64,000 bases of DNA from Macrosoma leucophasiata (GCA_036365455.1 JAWQUS010000032.1:11319501-11383500), one strand, 5' to 3'; positions 42,130 through 54,715 are shown, counted from the stretch's first letter. Made by a program: numbers and translations. Notes: a model not told the origin generated them from the sequence alone.

Positions 42130-44201
42130 ACAACTTGATATACCAACATACTTATTAGTATAATATCCTATTAATTTATTCTTGTACATATAAAAAAATT
42201 TAGTTGGTAAAAAAACAAATAAAAAATAGTGTGCCGCCGACCGCGGGGACAGGCTCCAAGCTGTCAGTGGTTAGGTTCACAGCTACAAAAACCTCCTCAC
42301 GATACGTGCCGTACCGAGGAGTACTGCTTTCTGCATCAGATCCTTGACTCAACTACCTAGCTTGATCCTCTTGAGATGTTGTTAGAGGCTCTTTGTTTTA
42401 AGTCCGTTGACCGCTACGACTGTCGACACAATGATGGACGAATCCACGTCCCATATGGCGACAATCTCGTGAGCCAGATCAACATTTAAGTTCCTTGTCT
42501 TTTAAGTAAACTAAAAATTAGTATACTAAATGTTAGTTTACTTGAATTATTATTATCTGTAGACATTATTAATCTTCACGCGTCGGCAGGGTAAAAGTTC
42601 ACTCACCGTATCGCGTTCAACGCATTTAGGTATAAATGGGAGTGTAGATAGTAAGCCCACTTATCATTATTGGTGGACATCGAACAGTATAGATATTGAT
42701 GGAGAAAATACTATCAATAGAGTAATGATTACATATAAGCTCTCAATAATATTTTATCAGTAGTATTTAGTAATCATCGACTGACTGGTGTTTGTGTGGC
42801 GTGCGTTTTATTTTGATACCCATATCTTTTTCGGTTAAGGTAAGTGTAAGGTAAGGTAATGTTTTTAAATATTTGTTACAATTTTTATTAGTAAAAGTAG
42901 TAAAAAATAGTTATATAAATACGATTGAAGTATAGTACGATTGAAGAAAAAGAGTGAAATTTTTGTAATACTTACGATTTTGAAAAATCTCAAACAACTA
43001 GATCTGATGAATTTAGATTTACCTAGGTACATCGAGCTTTGATATAAAGGAGATATCTCGTCTTCGCTTATTTCCGTATGGACATGAAAAAGAGTAATGA
43101 AGATTATGAAGATAAATGACGACTGGACAACATGGGGGCGATATACCTATGTCTGCCAGACAGCTGTTCACTGAACTGTCAGAGCAGTGTAGGTACGATT
43201 CCGCAACAGTACTGGCGCTGCACCATATTTCTCGATTTTCTGCCGCCGCGACTTGTCGCGTGGCTCGGAATGTGATCTCATATAAACTTACCTATAGAGA
43301 ATAGGAGAACAGAATTGTATCTTAAATGAAAAATGTCAATTGCTGTTATTATTATTTATTATTTATCCTCTGAATTTTTCCATTTTCTCACCTTTTGAAC
43401 CTCGACTGCCACGAGTATTTTAAAACCAATATTAGTCAAGTAGGCCCCATCGTTCTTAAGCCATAACGAGACTAGCGAACAATATCCTAAGGCTATTTCA
43501 CCATGGCGGTGCAACCAGTCGTTCCAACAGTCCTCTCGCCGAGTGTCTTTCTTCACTCGGCCCAAGTGAGTAACTAAGTAAATTCTAAGTCGTAATCTCG
43601 ACCATAACTCAGCCTTACTCAATGAAATTGGTATTCTTAGTTGTAACTAATAACATCAACTCGACACTCTGCCTCCGTTTGAGGAAGCTGTGTTGTGTCG
43701 TCGATGGTTTGAGGTAAGAAAGCAATTGTTAAACACCAAGGTACGTTACGACCTACCTTGAAGTTTCGAGGAGTAGGTATTTACATTTAAGCCATATTCT
43801 TGCACTCAATAAGTTTTTCGTGTCGGAACTGTCTGGAAATATAATTAAATACCATATTTTGCTATAAAAATGGACACACTGTTATTCAAAGGCGTTTCTT
43901 CAAGGCCGAAAATGTCTCACTATTTGTTGATCTTTTTTACATACACTCGGTTCAAATATATTCAAATAACAAAAACGCGTACGTACGTACGCGATAGAAA
44001 AAAACGTATAGAAACGTTGATTTTTTCCATCGTAAGTTGTCTAGCCAGTTGACTAAATGCCAAGGAACTATTTTTTATTATAAGTTATAAATAATAATAG
44101 GTCATGATGCATCTTTTATACCGCCACGACGATACGAATTTGGCTGAGACAGCAAGTTTATTAATATATTCTTCTTAATTATATAATATTTTGGTTTTCA
44201 G
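42130..44201. other. Spacer before gene D
   Basis: Holds the candidate TATA and leader donor for gene D (42631, 42840). 42230-42490 is moderately GC-rich with no family recognised. 43360-43620 has a minus-strand frame of 87 codons with no recognisable motif. ACGTACGTACG at 43979 is a small palindrome. Confidence 0.45.
42631..42636 (+). promoter_or_regulatory. Candidate TATA box for gene D leader exon
   Basis: TATAAA inside GGTATAAATGGG, followed about 205 bases later by a good donor (TTAAG|GTAAGTG, intron start 42840). The acceptor TTTTCAG ends at 44201, four bases before gene D's ATG region, so a leader exon of about 180 bases and a 1.36-kb leader intron are possible. Inference from signals only. 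Confidence 0.3.
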
Positions 44202-44205
44202 AACT

Positions 44206-47200
44206 ATGTCTCCCGAGGAAAGTGAAAGCAATTCTGTGCGATTATATTTCAATGAGCTGAACGAGCGCATTATTGCTGAATCAGGCAACCCGAGCGATAG
44301 AAATCATTTTGGTAAAATTATACTCCAAGCCCTGAAGGATGCGCCAGATTTTGTATTACAGGTACCGTTGTACCTTCTTTTACTGTTTAACTCAAAGTGG
44401 AGTGGATTGTAAAAAAATAAGAAATAAAATCAAAGAGTATCAGTCGCCTATCTTCCTGTGTGTCCGTTTCATTGGGGATATTTAATCCATACACGAAAAG
44501 AAGGTAAATAACACAACTTCACGCCTGTTATCCCTGATACATGCAAACACTCACGATTCGCCGCACCGGTTACATTTTGGCCCATGTAACAGGTGGCGAG
44601 CCTATTGACAACACCGGGCACATTACCAACACTCCGAGGTATATACTGGGCTATTTCCAGAAAATGGAATACTTCCAATAGAACCGTAGATAAAGGTTTT
44701 GCACCGTTATCTCTGATAGCCCCCGACCCGGGATTCGAATCCAGGACCCCAGCGTAATAGTTGTGGCCTGCTACCACTAGGCTACTGAGGCAGTTAGAGT
44801 TCATTGTTTACTAATAAGACATGAAATGTATTTATATTGTTGCCAGATAGATGGTGCAACCGGTGAAACAGAAACAAACGAATCAATATTGCAAAGATCT
44901 GTAAGATGTGCCACTACATTTAAAAAGAGAGGTTTAAAATCTGGAGACATAATAGTAATAATGGGACCAAATCATATTGACTTGTGTATTCCTATGTACG
45001 CGGCTCTTTATTTGGGAATTGGAGTAGCTAGTGTTGATATGACCTTGGGAGTTAGTAAGTGATAAGTACAGTTTTCCTTACGATCGCATATCAAATTGAA
45101 TTTTTTAATGAAGGTGGCAAACAAGCATGCAGTTCACATTGATGTTAAGTGATGACTGCAGCCTATAGACACCCAAACAAAGACTAGAGGCAAAATGCAG
45201 ATGCAGTTTATTTGCATCTATGCTATGGACGTTCACATTACTTGATTTTTCACGATAATCTGTACTAAATTTAAGCTCTCATTTTAAAGAGCTCTTACTG
45301 AGTTTGTTGGGTAGCGGAGTTCTTCTCAGTAGTGACTGCACTTGGAACTCTGCTAAGTGAATAACTTTGATCTTGACGAATAAGTTTTTCTTTTTCTTCA
45401 TTTATCATCATTGAAGGAATTGAAAAATTTGTGATTATGATATTTTAACTAAGTAGTTTAAATCTAATTTTTAATTTACGATTAATGTTTTTGCTTTTAC
45501 TATATGTAATGGTTATTTACTCTAGGTATTTTATGATATCGTGACGTTTTGAAAGTATCTGTAAAGATCTATTCGAAATAAAAACATTTTCTATTCTATT
45601 CTATTCTGTTGCCACCCCTGAAACCTTAGATATTTTGTATTATGAGGCCATACATTATCATCTAACCAGAACACGATAGTGCTGAACACTACCATTTGGC
45701 GGCAAATAGATTAGGTAATGCAGTGGTGCTTACGGCTTCGAGCTCCTAGTGCTCCTACACTGTAACTCTACCACCAGCAGGGGCGGATTTCCCTATAGGC
45801 CGAGTAGGCCCGGGTCGGCGGCAAAATTTGGTCGTTTTTTCTTTTTAAGTACTTGCCTACGCGCATACGTGTAAATTCTCAAAAATGTGTGCATATTCCA
45901 TCTCGCGAAAAAAATTACATGGCATAAGATGGATATAAGAATTAATTAAATCACTTACTGACTATCGTTTTTTCATTTTAATTTAATTTCTATAGTTTAT
46001 CTAATTTTTTATGCTTTACAGCACTTGCGGCAATCGTTCATAGGCCTAGGGAGCCAACGTATCAAATCCGCTCCTGACCACACTGAAAAATTGACTTATT
46101 TGAAATGTGATTTTGAACAAAACTTTCTACAAATTCCAGGTGAACTGTGCGGCAGCTTTGAAATATCTGAACCGAAGTTAATATTTTGTCAAAGTAACAA
46201 GGCTACAGACGTACTAAAAGCATTAGACTTGTCTGAAATAAAATCAAAAATTATAACGTTCGATGAAAGTGTCGAATTCGAATGTTTTTCAGAATTACTG
46301 AAGGTAGATGAAGACGATAAAACATTGATTGGCAATTTTAAGTAAGCAATGTCGTGTAATAGATATATCTTTTTTTTAATGGGTATATGTAGGCGACTGA
46401 AGATACAAACATACATACTTACATACAATCATTAAAAGCAGGAGCAATTATTTTTGAGATTAGCTGAGACTAGGGGCTCGCGCCGGCTTCGCGCGGTTGC
46501 AATGTTACCTACCCTCTCCTGTATATCTTAGCGTGATGTTATATAGCCTAAAGCCGTCCTCGATAAATGGGCTTTCTAACACTGAAATATTTTTTTTATC
46601 GGACCAGTAGTTCCTGAGATTATCGCGTTCAAGCAAACAAAAAAACAAACTATTCAGCTAATAAAAAATAAAAATTAAATAAAATTAAGTATAGATTAGA
46701 GCAACTACGTAGCACTATCCGTTTGTGAAAGAGAGAATGTCCGTTTGTAAAAGAGAAAATGAAACATTCTGTTGATATTTTTAAGGTTTACTTTACATAT
46801 TAATAAATGTATCAATTGTTATCCACTTTTGTAATTTGACCTATCTTAAGAAGATTTTATTATTTCCAAATGATTAAATTTTGATTTGGTTACATTTTCA
46901 ATCCATTATACTGAGCTGACCCGGCAAACTTCGTATTGCCTCAGAATGAAATAATGTGTGAAAGGTTTGATAGATATAAACTATTTTTATGAGAAAATGA
47001 AATTGTGGTTTTTTCTATTTCCCTTTAATTTCTTCATATTTTCTTACCTCTTAAACCTTCCCTGGACTTAGATATTCACTCCATTATACTGAGCTGACCC
47101 GGCAAACTTCGTATTGCCTCAGAATGAAATAATGTGTCAAAGGTTTGATAGATATGGACTATTTTTATGAGAAAATGAATTAAACCTTCCCTGGACTTAG

Positions 47201-50200
47201 ATTTTCACTCCATTATACTGAGCTGACCCGGCAAACTTCGTATTGCCTCAGAATGAAATAACGTGTCAAAGGTTTGATAGATACGGACTATTTGTATGGG
47301 AAAATGAAATTATGGTTTTTACTATTTCCCTTCAATTTCTTTTAAACCTTCCCTGGACTTCCAAAAATCATTCAAAACCCAAATTAACCAAATCGATACA
47401 ACCGTTCTCGAGTTTTAGCGAGACTAACGAACAGCAATTGATTTTTATTTAAATATGTCTAAGCATAGGAAATACTTAATTACTTTGAGTACTTCCCTTC
47501 ACAAAATATATCAATCAGAGAAAATATTTGTTACTAAAATTCAATTGAATTGTTTTTTTTTTACTAGAGGAGAAGATATTAATACGGATGAGACCACAAT
47601 TTGGTTGATCGCGACCAGTGGCACTACTGGTTTGCCTAAAGCTGCAAATGTGACTCATAAAAATTTCGTGAGTGGAGTGCCTACATTCTGGTAAATGTGA
47701 TTTTGGTTTTTTTTTATATTTTTAAACTACATTTATATTATTATTACTTTCTTTGTTGAAATATTTAATAACAAGCCTAAATATCCCACCCTTGGTTTCA
47801 AGCCTTTGCAATTCGATTAATTTTTTTTCACATTTTGTTTCAGCTGTATGTTCTCGAATTTTCCCACACCGTTTGAAAGCTGTATTATTTACGCACCTTT
47901 ACAATGGATGACAGTAATTGCAATGTATGTTCTATCGGCTGCGTGTAGATTTACCCGCATACAGACGTCCAAACCATCAACAGAAGAACACTTTTTATAT
48001 TTGATTAATAAATACAAGGTAATCTTATCCAGACGATCTCCTTAAATTACGAGACGACGACAATAAGAAAGATGATAGATAGGCTTAAGTGTTTCTCCAA
48101 CACAAACACTAACTTGTACAAAAAAAAATACGCTTACACTCACAGACCCACGGCAGGCATAAACCTGTGTCCTGAGTGCCGTTGTACATGCAGAAATACC
48201 CAGACCCGTAACGAGTATCTGAAGGCACTACAACACAGAATAAAAAGGCACAGAAGTCAATCTACATACAAAACGCGCTCGACAAACGCACACATAGACA
48301 CCGCTCACCAACACGGTATCTCGGTCGGATTCAGTCGAATACGTGCGACTGCCATTTTGTAAGGAAAATTCACATCAAAACCAAACACCTATTACATACC
48401 TTAGTTGAAAACTTATACACCTCGTATACAGGATTAATTTAAATTAGCGCATCACCTCACGTATCACCACCAACTTTGCCACGTGGCAGCCTCTCTACAT
48501 AAATCCTAACAATATTTGCGCGCACTTCTGACAACTTCGTAAAATTCCACAACCGCTCGCAAATAAACAATTTTACAAAATGCCAACTTCTCAAAACGCC
48601 AAATTCTCGAAAAGCCTTCTCAAAATGGCAACTACTCAAAATGCACTTTTCGTAATGACCACTTAAAATTTTAATAATTAGGCAGCCATTTAACTCAACA
48701 ACATTTGGGCGCGCAGTGACACAAGAGTGAAGGAGTGAAATTGTGGAGCTATTAAATAATAAACTAGCGGCCCGCCCCGGATTCACGCGGTGCAATGTTG
48801 CCTACCCTCTCCTATTCGTCTTAGCGTGATGATTATACATAGATATAGCCTAAAGTCTTCCTCGATATCTTTTATAGTTTAGGCAGCGTACGCAAAATAA
48901 GTAACTTTTCTGGTTGATTTTTTACACCTTGTGTATGAAAAACCCAAATATCTTACGGAACCCTATTTTTTCCAAAATAAAATATAACCTATGTTACCGT
49001 TGGATAATGTAGCTTTCGAATAGTGAAAGAATTTTTAAAGTCGGTCCAGTAGTTATTGAGCCTATTCATTACAAACAAACAAACAAAAAAATATTACCTG
49101 TTTATAATATTAGTTTAGATTGTGATAAGGGAGGAGTGATGCGATAAATTTAATGTAGATTAGTACATCTATATATATGAAAATGCAACCCGTTTTCCTT
49201 GGTCACGGCATCACGCGTGAATGGCTGGACCGATTTCACTAATTCTTTTTTTGTTGTATTTTTTATTATTAGGAGAAGGTTCTTAAGGAAAAAAATATTA
49301 AGAAAATCTCGCAGAAATATTGAAAAATATACATTTAATTTTGCATATTTGCAAAAACGCGCGTAACGAATGTCAATGTCATTCACAGCCATAGACTATA
49401 TTGAAAGAGCATCGTTTGTTCGGAAACGTGATGACTTAATTAAATTCGAGCATCATTTGTTCGCATAACCTATTTAGTAATCTGTGGAAGTACATTAACT
49501 TTTAAAAAAAAATCTGTGGTAATCTGTGATAGTGATGTGCCAACTCGGAAAAAATATTACTCGATTTAACTCGAGTGAAATCCAATCATTAATTTAAGTA
49601 TTTAAAATAATATTTACTATCAATTAAACTATTTTTATAATCAGTAATCACAATATTTTTTTTTTTAATTACTGACTGTGAGTGACTGACGGACTGATAA
49701 ATTGACTAACAACTCTAACTTTTACATTGCTTAAAATACAAATACGAAATATTGTTTTACTTGACACTGGCAATATGCATAACAAGCGATGCCATAAAAT
49801 TAAAAAAAAATGTATATATTTACGAAAAACCAATTAGGGGCGATGTTAAAATAGTATTAGAACACTTTTCAATTATTTTTAAATTTTCTGTCTGTTTGTC
49901 CCTTTGTCCAGGCTAATCTCCGAAGATACTGGACGGATTCGAATGAAACTTTTTGTGGTGTATAGATAAGCCTGGCCAATATTTAGGCTACTTTTTACTG
50001 CGGGAAAATCACTCATTCCCACGGGAATCTCTACATTTAATTTAATTTTCTTATACAAATAATCCGTGTCTATCAAACCTTTGACACATTATTTCATTGT
50101 GGGGCAATACGAAGTTTGCCGGTTCAGCTAGTAATTTATATTAATTAGAATTTACAGCGTTACCACATCCTATATTGTGGAGCAACCTCGGCTTATACAC

Positions 50201-53200
50201 AAAACTTTAGTGTTCAATAATAACATATGTATCCATTTCAATATTTTTTCTTTGACAGGTACCTAGGCACAGAGGCATAACACGTTAGACCTCAGGAGTG
50301 GTAACGCATTTGCATTTTGACCTTGGTCTTTGTGTGGGTGTCTATAGGCTGCAGTCATCACTTAACATCAATGTGAACTGCATGCTTGTTAACCACTTCA
50401 ATTACATTAAAAAAAAACTACATTCGTAAACATTTTTTTTTTGGATGAAGGTAGCTATTAAATATCAATTTTTAACTTTTAGCCTGCCGTATCTTTGAGC
50501 AGTCCTACATTCATGGCAACATTGCTGAAGTCAAACTACAATCAATGCAATTTCTCAAATTTTATAGCTTTCATAATCGGCGGGAGTTTTGTTTCTGATG
50601 AAATTTTACAGAACATAAAGGTATTTGATTAATTTATTTTCAAACGTATAGGTACATTGGTTTTCTAAACATAAGTAAACAGCAACATAATTATGATATT
50701 CCAGACAGTGGCTAAGAATGCCAAAGTCATGGCAGCATACGGCATGAGCGAGATTTGTGGACTGGCAATGGTAAATTTCAAACAGATCCCCAACTCCGAC
50801 GGTGTTCTATTGTCACATTTACGTGCTAAAGTAAGTATAATTTACCTACCATTAAGCGGACTTCGTATGCTTTCGAGTGTAGGATTTACCTTACGAATAA
50901 GACTATTAATCGTGTCATCTGCCAGGACTGGTAAGACCAATAGGGATAATATTCTCTTATCATCACAGTACACATCACAAGCATAAATTAAGGGCATAAG
51001 ATGCGTCAAAGACTTTGAACGTTGTATATAAATAAAATTTTCTTATTACGTTTTCGAATAATGTCAGGGCAAACCTGATAAATAGAACAGAATAAAATGG
51101 AGGCGATGGCGAATGATTTTGTGAATGCTGTTTTTTATGAAAATACAAAATTTTGATGCATTATTGACATGAAATAAGGAGTAAAAGATAAAGTTGAACT
51201 AAGTTTCATTGATTTTGAAAGGATTTTAACAGATAAATGTAATGTTTTTGTGCCAATGGTGATAAGTACCATTATTTTTCATAACGTGTGAAATGAACAA
51301 GATGCTGCTGAGAGTTGATCAAAACTTCAGTTTATAAGAAGGTTAACGATTTGATATTATTACGATTCAGATTTAGGTAATCAAATTTTGACTATAGGTT
51401 AAAAAAAACCTCAAATCAGTAGTGAACAAATATTTCTCGTATTTGTTCATCGCTTTAAGTTCTGCTAGAAAAATTAAAGGTAAAATGAACACAACTTATT
51501 TGAAGATCCTATCCTTAGAATTTAATGCAAGACTACTCAGGATCGTTTAGATTTTTCTGAACTTAACTTTGTTACAGTTGGTGGATGTTAAAACAGAAAA
51601 AGAAATCACAGAAGCTAATTTTCCCGGTGAATTGTGGCTCACTGGTCCTAGCGTATTCAAGGTATTAATTTTATATTAAATTTTAGGGTCCATGAAACTG
51701 ATCAACCTTTCTCAAATAATAAAAGATATGATATGTTTTTACTGGTGGTTGAGCTCCAGTGATGGAGCTCGCGGGCGTAGGCACCACCGCATTACCTAAT
51801 ATAGATACCTACTTGCCGCTAAATGGTAGTGTTCAGCACTATCGTGTTCCGGTCAGGTGGTAATGAACGGCTCTGTAATTTCCGGCACAGAGGCATAACA
51901 CCTTAGGCCTCAGGAGTGGTAACGCATCTGCATTTTGACCTTGGTCTTTGTGTGGGTGTCTTTAGGCTGCAGTCATCACTTAACATCATGTGAACTGCAT
52001 GCTTGTTTACCACTGCCATTACATAAAAAAAATATATATCCTACTGGCAAAGGTAACTGGCAGCTTGACCACACGAGTACCTTATACGTTGGAAATAAAA
52101 ACTATATTTGATTGATGATGGGTAAGCAGAGAGTTTTCTGTCTGTACGTTTAACTGAAATATTCCTGAGATCCTTCCACATTGAAAAACACAGAACAAAC
52201 AAACTAATCAAACGCTAAAATCAATTTAATCGTGAAGTATGTATTTAATGATAATTTTAAGCATTTAAAAAAAATTAACAACTAGTAATAATAAATAATA
52301 TATGTTTCTTATTAATTTCGCATGTAATTTGTTTCAGGAATATTATAAAAATTCTGAAGTAACTAAGAAATCATTTTCCGAAGACGGCTGGTATAAAACG
52401 GGTGATTTGTTGTATAGGGACGAAAACTTAAATTTTTATTTCGTGGATCGTCTTAAGCTTATGTTGAAGTATAAAAATCATCAGGTACTTAAGCGTACAA
52501 TTATTTTTAAATTAATATCTTTATATTATACGTCCCACTGCTGGGCACGAGTCTCTCCCCTTTTTTAGGGGGAGGCCTGGAGCTTACTCCACTACGCTGT
52601 CCCAATGCGGATTGGTGGAGATACGGGTTAGTGGCCAACCCGCTGTCGGATGTTTTGAAACCGCCAATAATAAGGCCTCCGACAATGTTTAACGACTGCT
52701 ATCTATCGATAGCAACCGGGACCGAGGGTTTAACGTGCCCTCCGAAGCACGGAAACGCGCATTTTAATTTGCCACTAGCGGTCATCCATCACACACCCGA
52801 CCGCGCCCGTATCGCTTAACCGAGTAGATAGCTTACGAACAGCACCAGCCGCGGGGCTATGCGTGCTTTTTAAATCTTGGCCAATTTTATCATGCAGATT
52901 TCTCCGGTAGAAGTAGAGGAGGCAATATCAAAACACCCAGCAGTACACCTTGTAGCAGTTACGGGTATACCGGACCCGGTACGTGGAGATCTGGTGACAG
53001 CATTCGTCGTACCTCATGATAGGTGTACGGTAACTGCACAGGAGATCAAGACTACAGTAAAAGGTAAAAATAAAATATATTTTTATAGGTATCATGAAAA
53101 TTAAATGCCAATAATACAACATGTAAAGGGAAACACTCTCAAACACCGCGATTAGAAAGTCGTGTTACAAAATTTTAACTTATTTTTGTTTATAACTTTT

Positions 53201-54715
53201 ATGTTGGTCACTTGACGATAAAAAGAAATAAGAATAAAATTGTAGAAAAAATTGATTTGCTTCATTTTATGATCAATTAAATTTTCTGTAGGATTCCTTC
53301 TAGTTTATAGTGCGAGAACCCTTTGCACTCCTTTTTCCAATATGGCAGCCGCCACAAGGGCGGCGAAAAATTTGAAAGTTAGCTTCTACTGACCCTCATA
53401 TACACGAAAATAATTAAAATTGCCTCTGAAAAATGCACGGTAAGGCCCAAAAAATTTAAAATTTTAATGTAGTCCATTGAAATTAGATGATGATCATTTT
53501 TAATTAATATTTGAAATCCATTTTTTATGTTACGTATAACGGGAATAACGCACACTCTTAAACACCCCGATTAGAAAATCGAATTCATCTGATCATCTGA
53601 AATTACATGTTTATGTACTTAATATCATAGATTTCAGAGATAAACTTAACTTCACGCCTGTAATCCCCAAAGGGGTAGGCAGAGGTAACATCTACAATAG
53701 GGATGATGACTAAGTATGAATTCACTACTTTGTATCATATCACATAAAAGCGACTTGCAAATGAAATATAAAGATACAAAAATTATGAAAATTCGAGTTG
53801 AATCATATGCGATAGAAGAACTTAAAACTGACGAAAATTCAAGACCAAAAAGTTAAGTTTCATATTAAAAAAAAACACTTTTACATTATTTGTCCGTTAT
53901 CCAACAAATTTTAATAAGAAATGTTATATAAAAACGCAGGATTGACGAAAATATTAAAAAAATGTTTCGATTTCACCAAACAACTCACAGGTAACTCTAA
54001 CGTGACGTCATAATAGACCGTCATTTTATAGGAGCCGTTCTGAGTCGTTTCACAACTCGCAAAGATTTGAATCGTTGTATCTTTAAAATTATTAGCTATT
54101 GAATAGACGTTTAAAACACAATATTTATTTATTCTGCCTATACTTTTTGAAATAACAATTAAAAAAACTAGTCATCATCCCTATATACGCCAATTACGAT
54201 ATATAATACGATAATTAAATTACGTTTTTGGCCCATGTAAAAGGTGGCGAGCCTGTTGACATCTCCGGGCACATTACCAAACTTCAAGGTACTGGTAAAT
54301 TTCTAGAAAATGGAATAATCCCAATAGAACCAGAGATAAAGAACTTTACACCATTATCTCTGATAACCCCCTTCCCGGGAATCGAACCCAGTACCTCAGC
54401 GTAGTAGTAGTGGCCTGCTACCACTAGGCTACCGAGGCAGTTATGATGTACAAGTAATGAACAGTATGTACACCCTACGCATACTTACCCTACCCCTACC
54501 TGCGACAATCTGCAAATAAAAGTGTTGTATATTACCACGGAATAAATAAATTATATTACGGTATTAATAATATTATGACCTTTTCAGATTCACTCGCGGA
54601 TTCAAAACAACTTCGTGGTGGAGTTATATTTGTTAAACAGCTACCCATGACACCGTCATCTAAGATCGATCGAGCTAAACTTAAAGAAATGGCCACTGTA
54701 ATGAAAAGAGAATGA
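44206..54715 (+). CDS. Gene D: complete luciferase-like acyl-CoA synthetase, 11 exons, 550 aa
   Basis: Complete but more diverged paralogue. Coding exons: 44206-44361, 44847-45054, 46140-46341, 47568-47690, 47844-48018, 50483-50620, 50705-50830, 51578-51661, 52338-52484, 52898-53063, 54588-54715 (stop TGA 54713-54715). The phases match A-C. Exon 5 is seven codons longer, exon 3 one longer and exon 6 one shorter, giving 550 residues. Motifs: SGTTGLPK 206-213, closer to the family consensus than in B and C; PLQW 248-251 in place of luciferase FHH; YGMSE 346-350; TGD (Asp 427); DRLK (Arg 442); KYKNHQ 448-453 with Asn for Gly; SSK with catalytic Lys 534; C-terminus MKRE. The ATG lies four bases after a TTTTCAG acceptor, so a non-coding leader exon upstream is likely. 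Introns 4, 6 and 9 are short and introns 5 and 10 long with repeats. Confidence 0.93.
44514..44793 (-). mobile_element. tRNA-derived SINE, family T
   Basis: Reverse copy, GCCTAGTGGTAGCAGGCC and GATTCGAATCCCGGG on the minus strand. In intron 1 of gene D, whose 485 bases it mostly fills. Confidence 0.78.
45109..45776 (-). repeat. R retroposon fragments around 0.4 kb of other sequence
   Basis: 45109-45210 (GGTGGCAAACAAGCATGCAG onward) and 45640-45776 (CATACATTATCATCTAACC to CTACCACCAG) are the two halves of one reverse R. Between them is unrelated AT-rich sequence with a TTCTA microsatellite (45586-45606), so an insertion split it. In intron 2 of gene D. Confidence 0.65.
46903..47456 (-). mobile_element. 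Helitron-like element with its 3' end in three tandem copies
   Basis: Reversed element. The 3'-end unit CCATTATACTGAGCTGACCC-GGCAAACTTCGTATTGCC occurs at 46903, 47081 and 47210, and only the last continues to the 5' part (TTTTAGCGAGACTAACGAAC, ending about 47456). The stem GGCAA/TTGCC is kept in each copy. In intron 3 of gene D. Confidence 0.7.
48052..48765. other. First part of intron 5 of gene D
   Basis: No element recognised. A 96-codon frame at 48072-48362 is rich in Thr, Arg and His and resembles nothing I know. 48585-48665 has repeated AAAATG-CAACT-CTC words. Confidence 0.4.
48766..49115 (+). repeat. Dispersed element, GCGGCCCGCCCCGG family
   Basis: ACTAGCGGCCCGCCCCGGATTC, GCAATGTTGCCTACCCTCTC and TCGGTCCAGTAGTTATTGAG, ending in ATTAGTTTAGAT. 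Related to 36014 and 46471. In intron 5 of gene D. Confidence 0.55.
49168..50131 (+). mobile_element. Composite Helitron-like element
   Basis: 5' end TCTATATATATGAAAATGC after A at 49167; 3' end GGCAATACGAAGTTTGCC then GGTTCAGCTAG before T at 50132. The interior includes an H retroposon fragment (49675-49810). Whether both ends belong to one element is an inference. Confidence 0.5.
50262..50419 (+). repeat. R retroposon, 5'-truncated copy
   Basis: GGCACAGAGGCATAACACG to TTCAATTACATTAAAAAAAA. In intron 5 of gene D. Confidence 0.78.
50831..51577. other. Intron 7 of gene D
   Basis: AT-rich, no element or exon recognised. Confidence 0.5.
51736..52032 (+). repeat. R retroposon, full copy
   Basis: TTTTTACTGGTGGTTGAGCTC to CCATTACATAAAAAAAA, close to the family consensus, so young. 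In intron 8 of gene D. Confidence 0.87.
52530..52866 (+). repeat. Dispersed repeat W, copy 3
   Basis: CCCACTGCTGGGCACGAGTC to GCTATGCGTGC, the longest copy. It fills most of the short intron 9 of gene D. Confidence 0.72.
53127..53640. repeat. Pair of similar 35-base stretches in intron 10 of gene D
   Basis: CACTCTCAAACACCGCGATTAG (shown in part, near 53138) recurs near 53552 as CACTCTTAAACACCCCGATTAG, both preceded by GGGAA. They may bound an old insertion. Confidence 0.4.
53648..54440 (-). mobile_element. tRNA-derived SINE, family T, split by a DNA element
   Basis: CTTCACGCCTGTAATCCCC and GGGGTAGGCAGAGG lie at 53650-53685, and the rest with both tRNA boxes at 54224-54440. A fold-back element at 53697-54184 separates them. 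In intron 10 of gene D. Confidence 0.75.
53697..54184. mobile_element. Inverted-repeat DNA element, 488 bp
   Basis: Ends ATAGGGATGATGACTA (53697-53712) and its exact complement (54169-54184). No transposase frame. It replaced a short piece of the SINE around it. Confidence 0.72.

Noticed and set aside
43359..43622. Minus-strand frame of 87 codons
   Set aside because: No motif, no neighbours and no conserved relation to other copies. Not enough to call a gene.
45586..45606. Short regular repeat as a CRISPR-like array
   Set aside because: A plain TTCTA microsatellite with no spacers, in an animal genome.
46025..46345. Frame starting at 46025 as a separate 106-codon gene
   Set aside because: Only 46140-46341 is coding (exon 3 of gene D). 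The part before it is intron ahead of a TTCCAG acceptor.
48072..48362. 96-codon frame as a gene
   Set aside because: Thr/Arg/His-rich with no recognisable family, inside intron 5 of gene D and without splice or promoter support.
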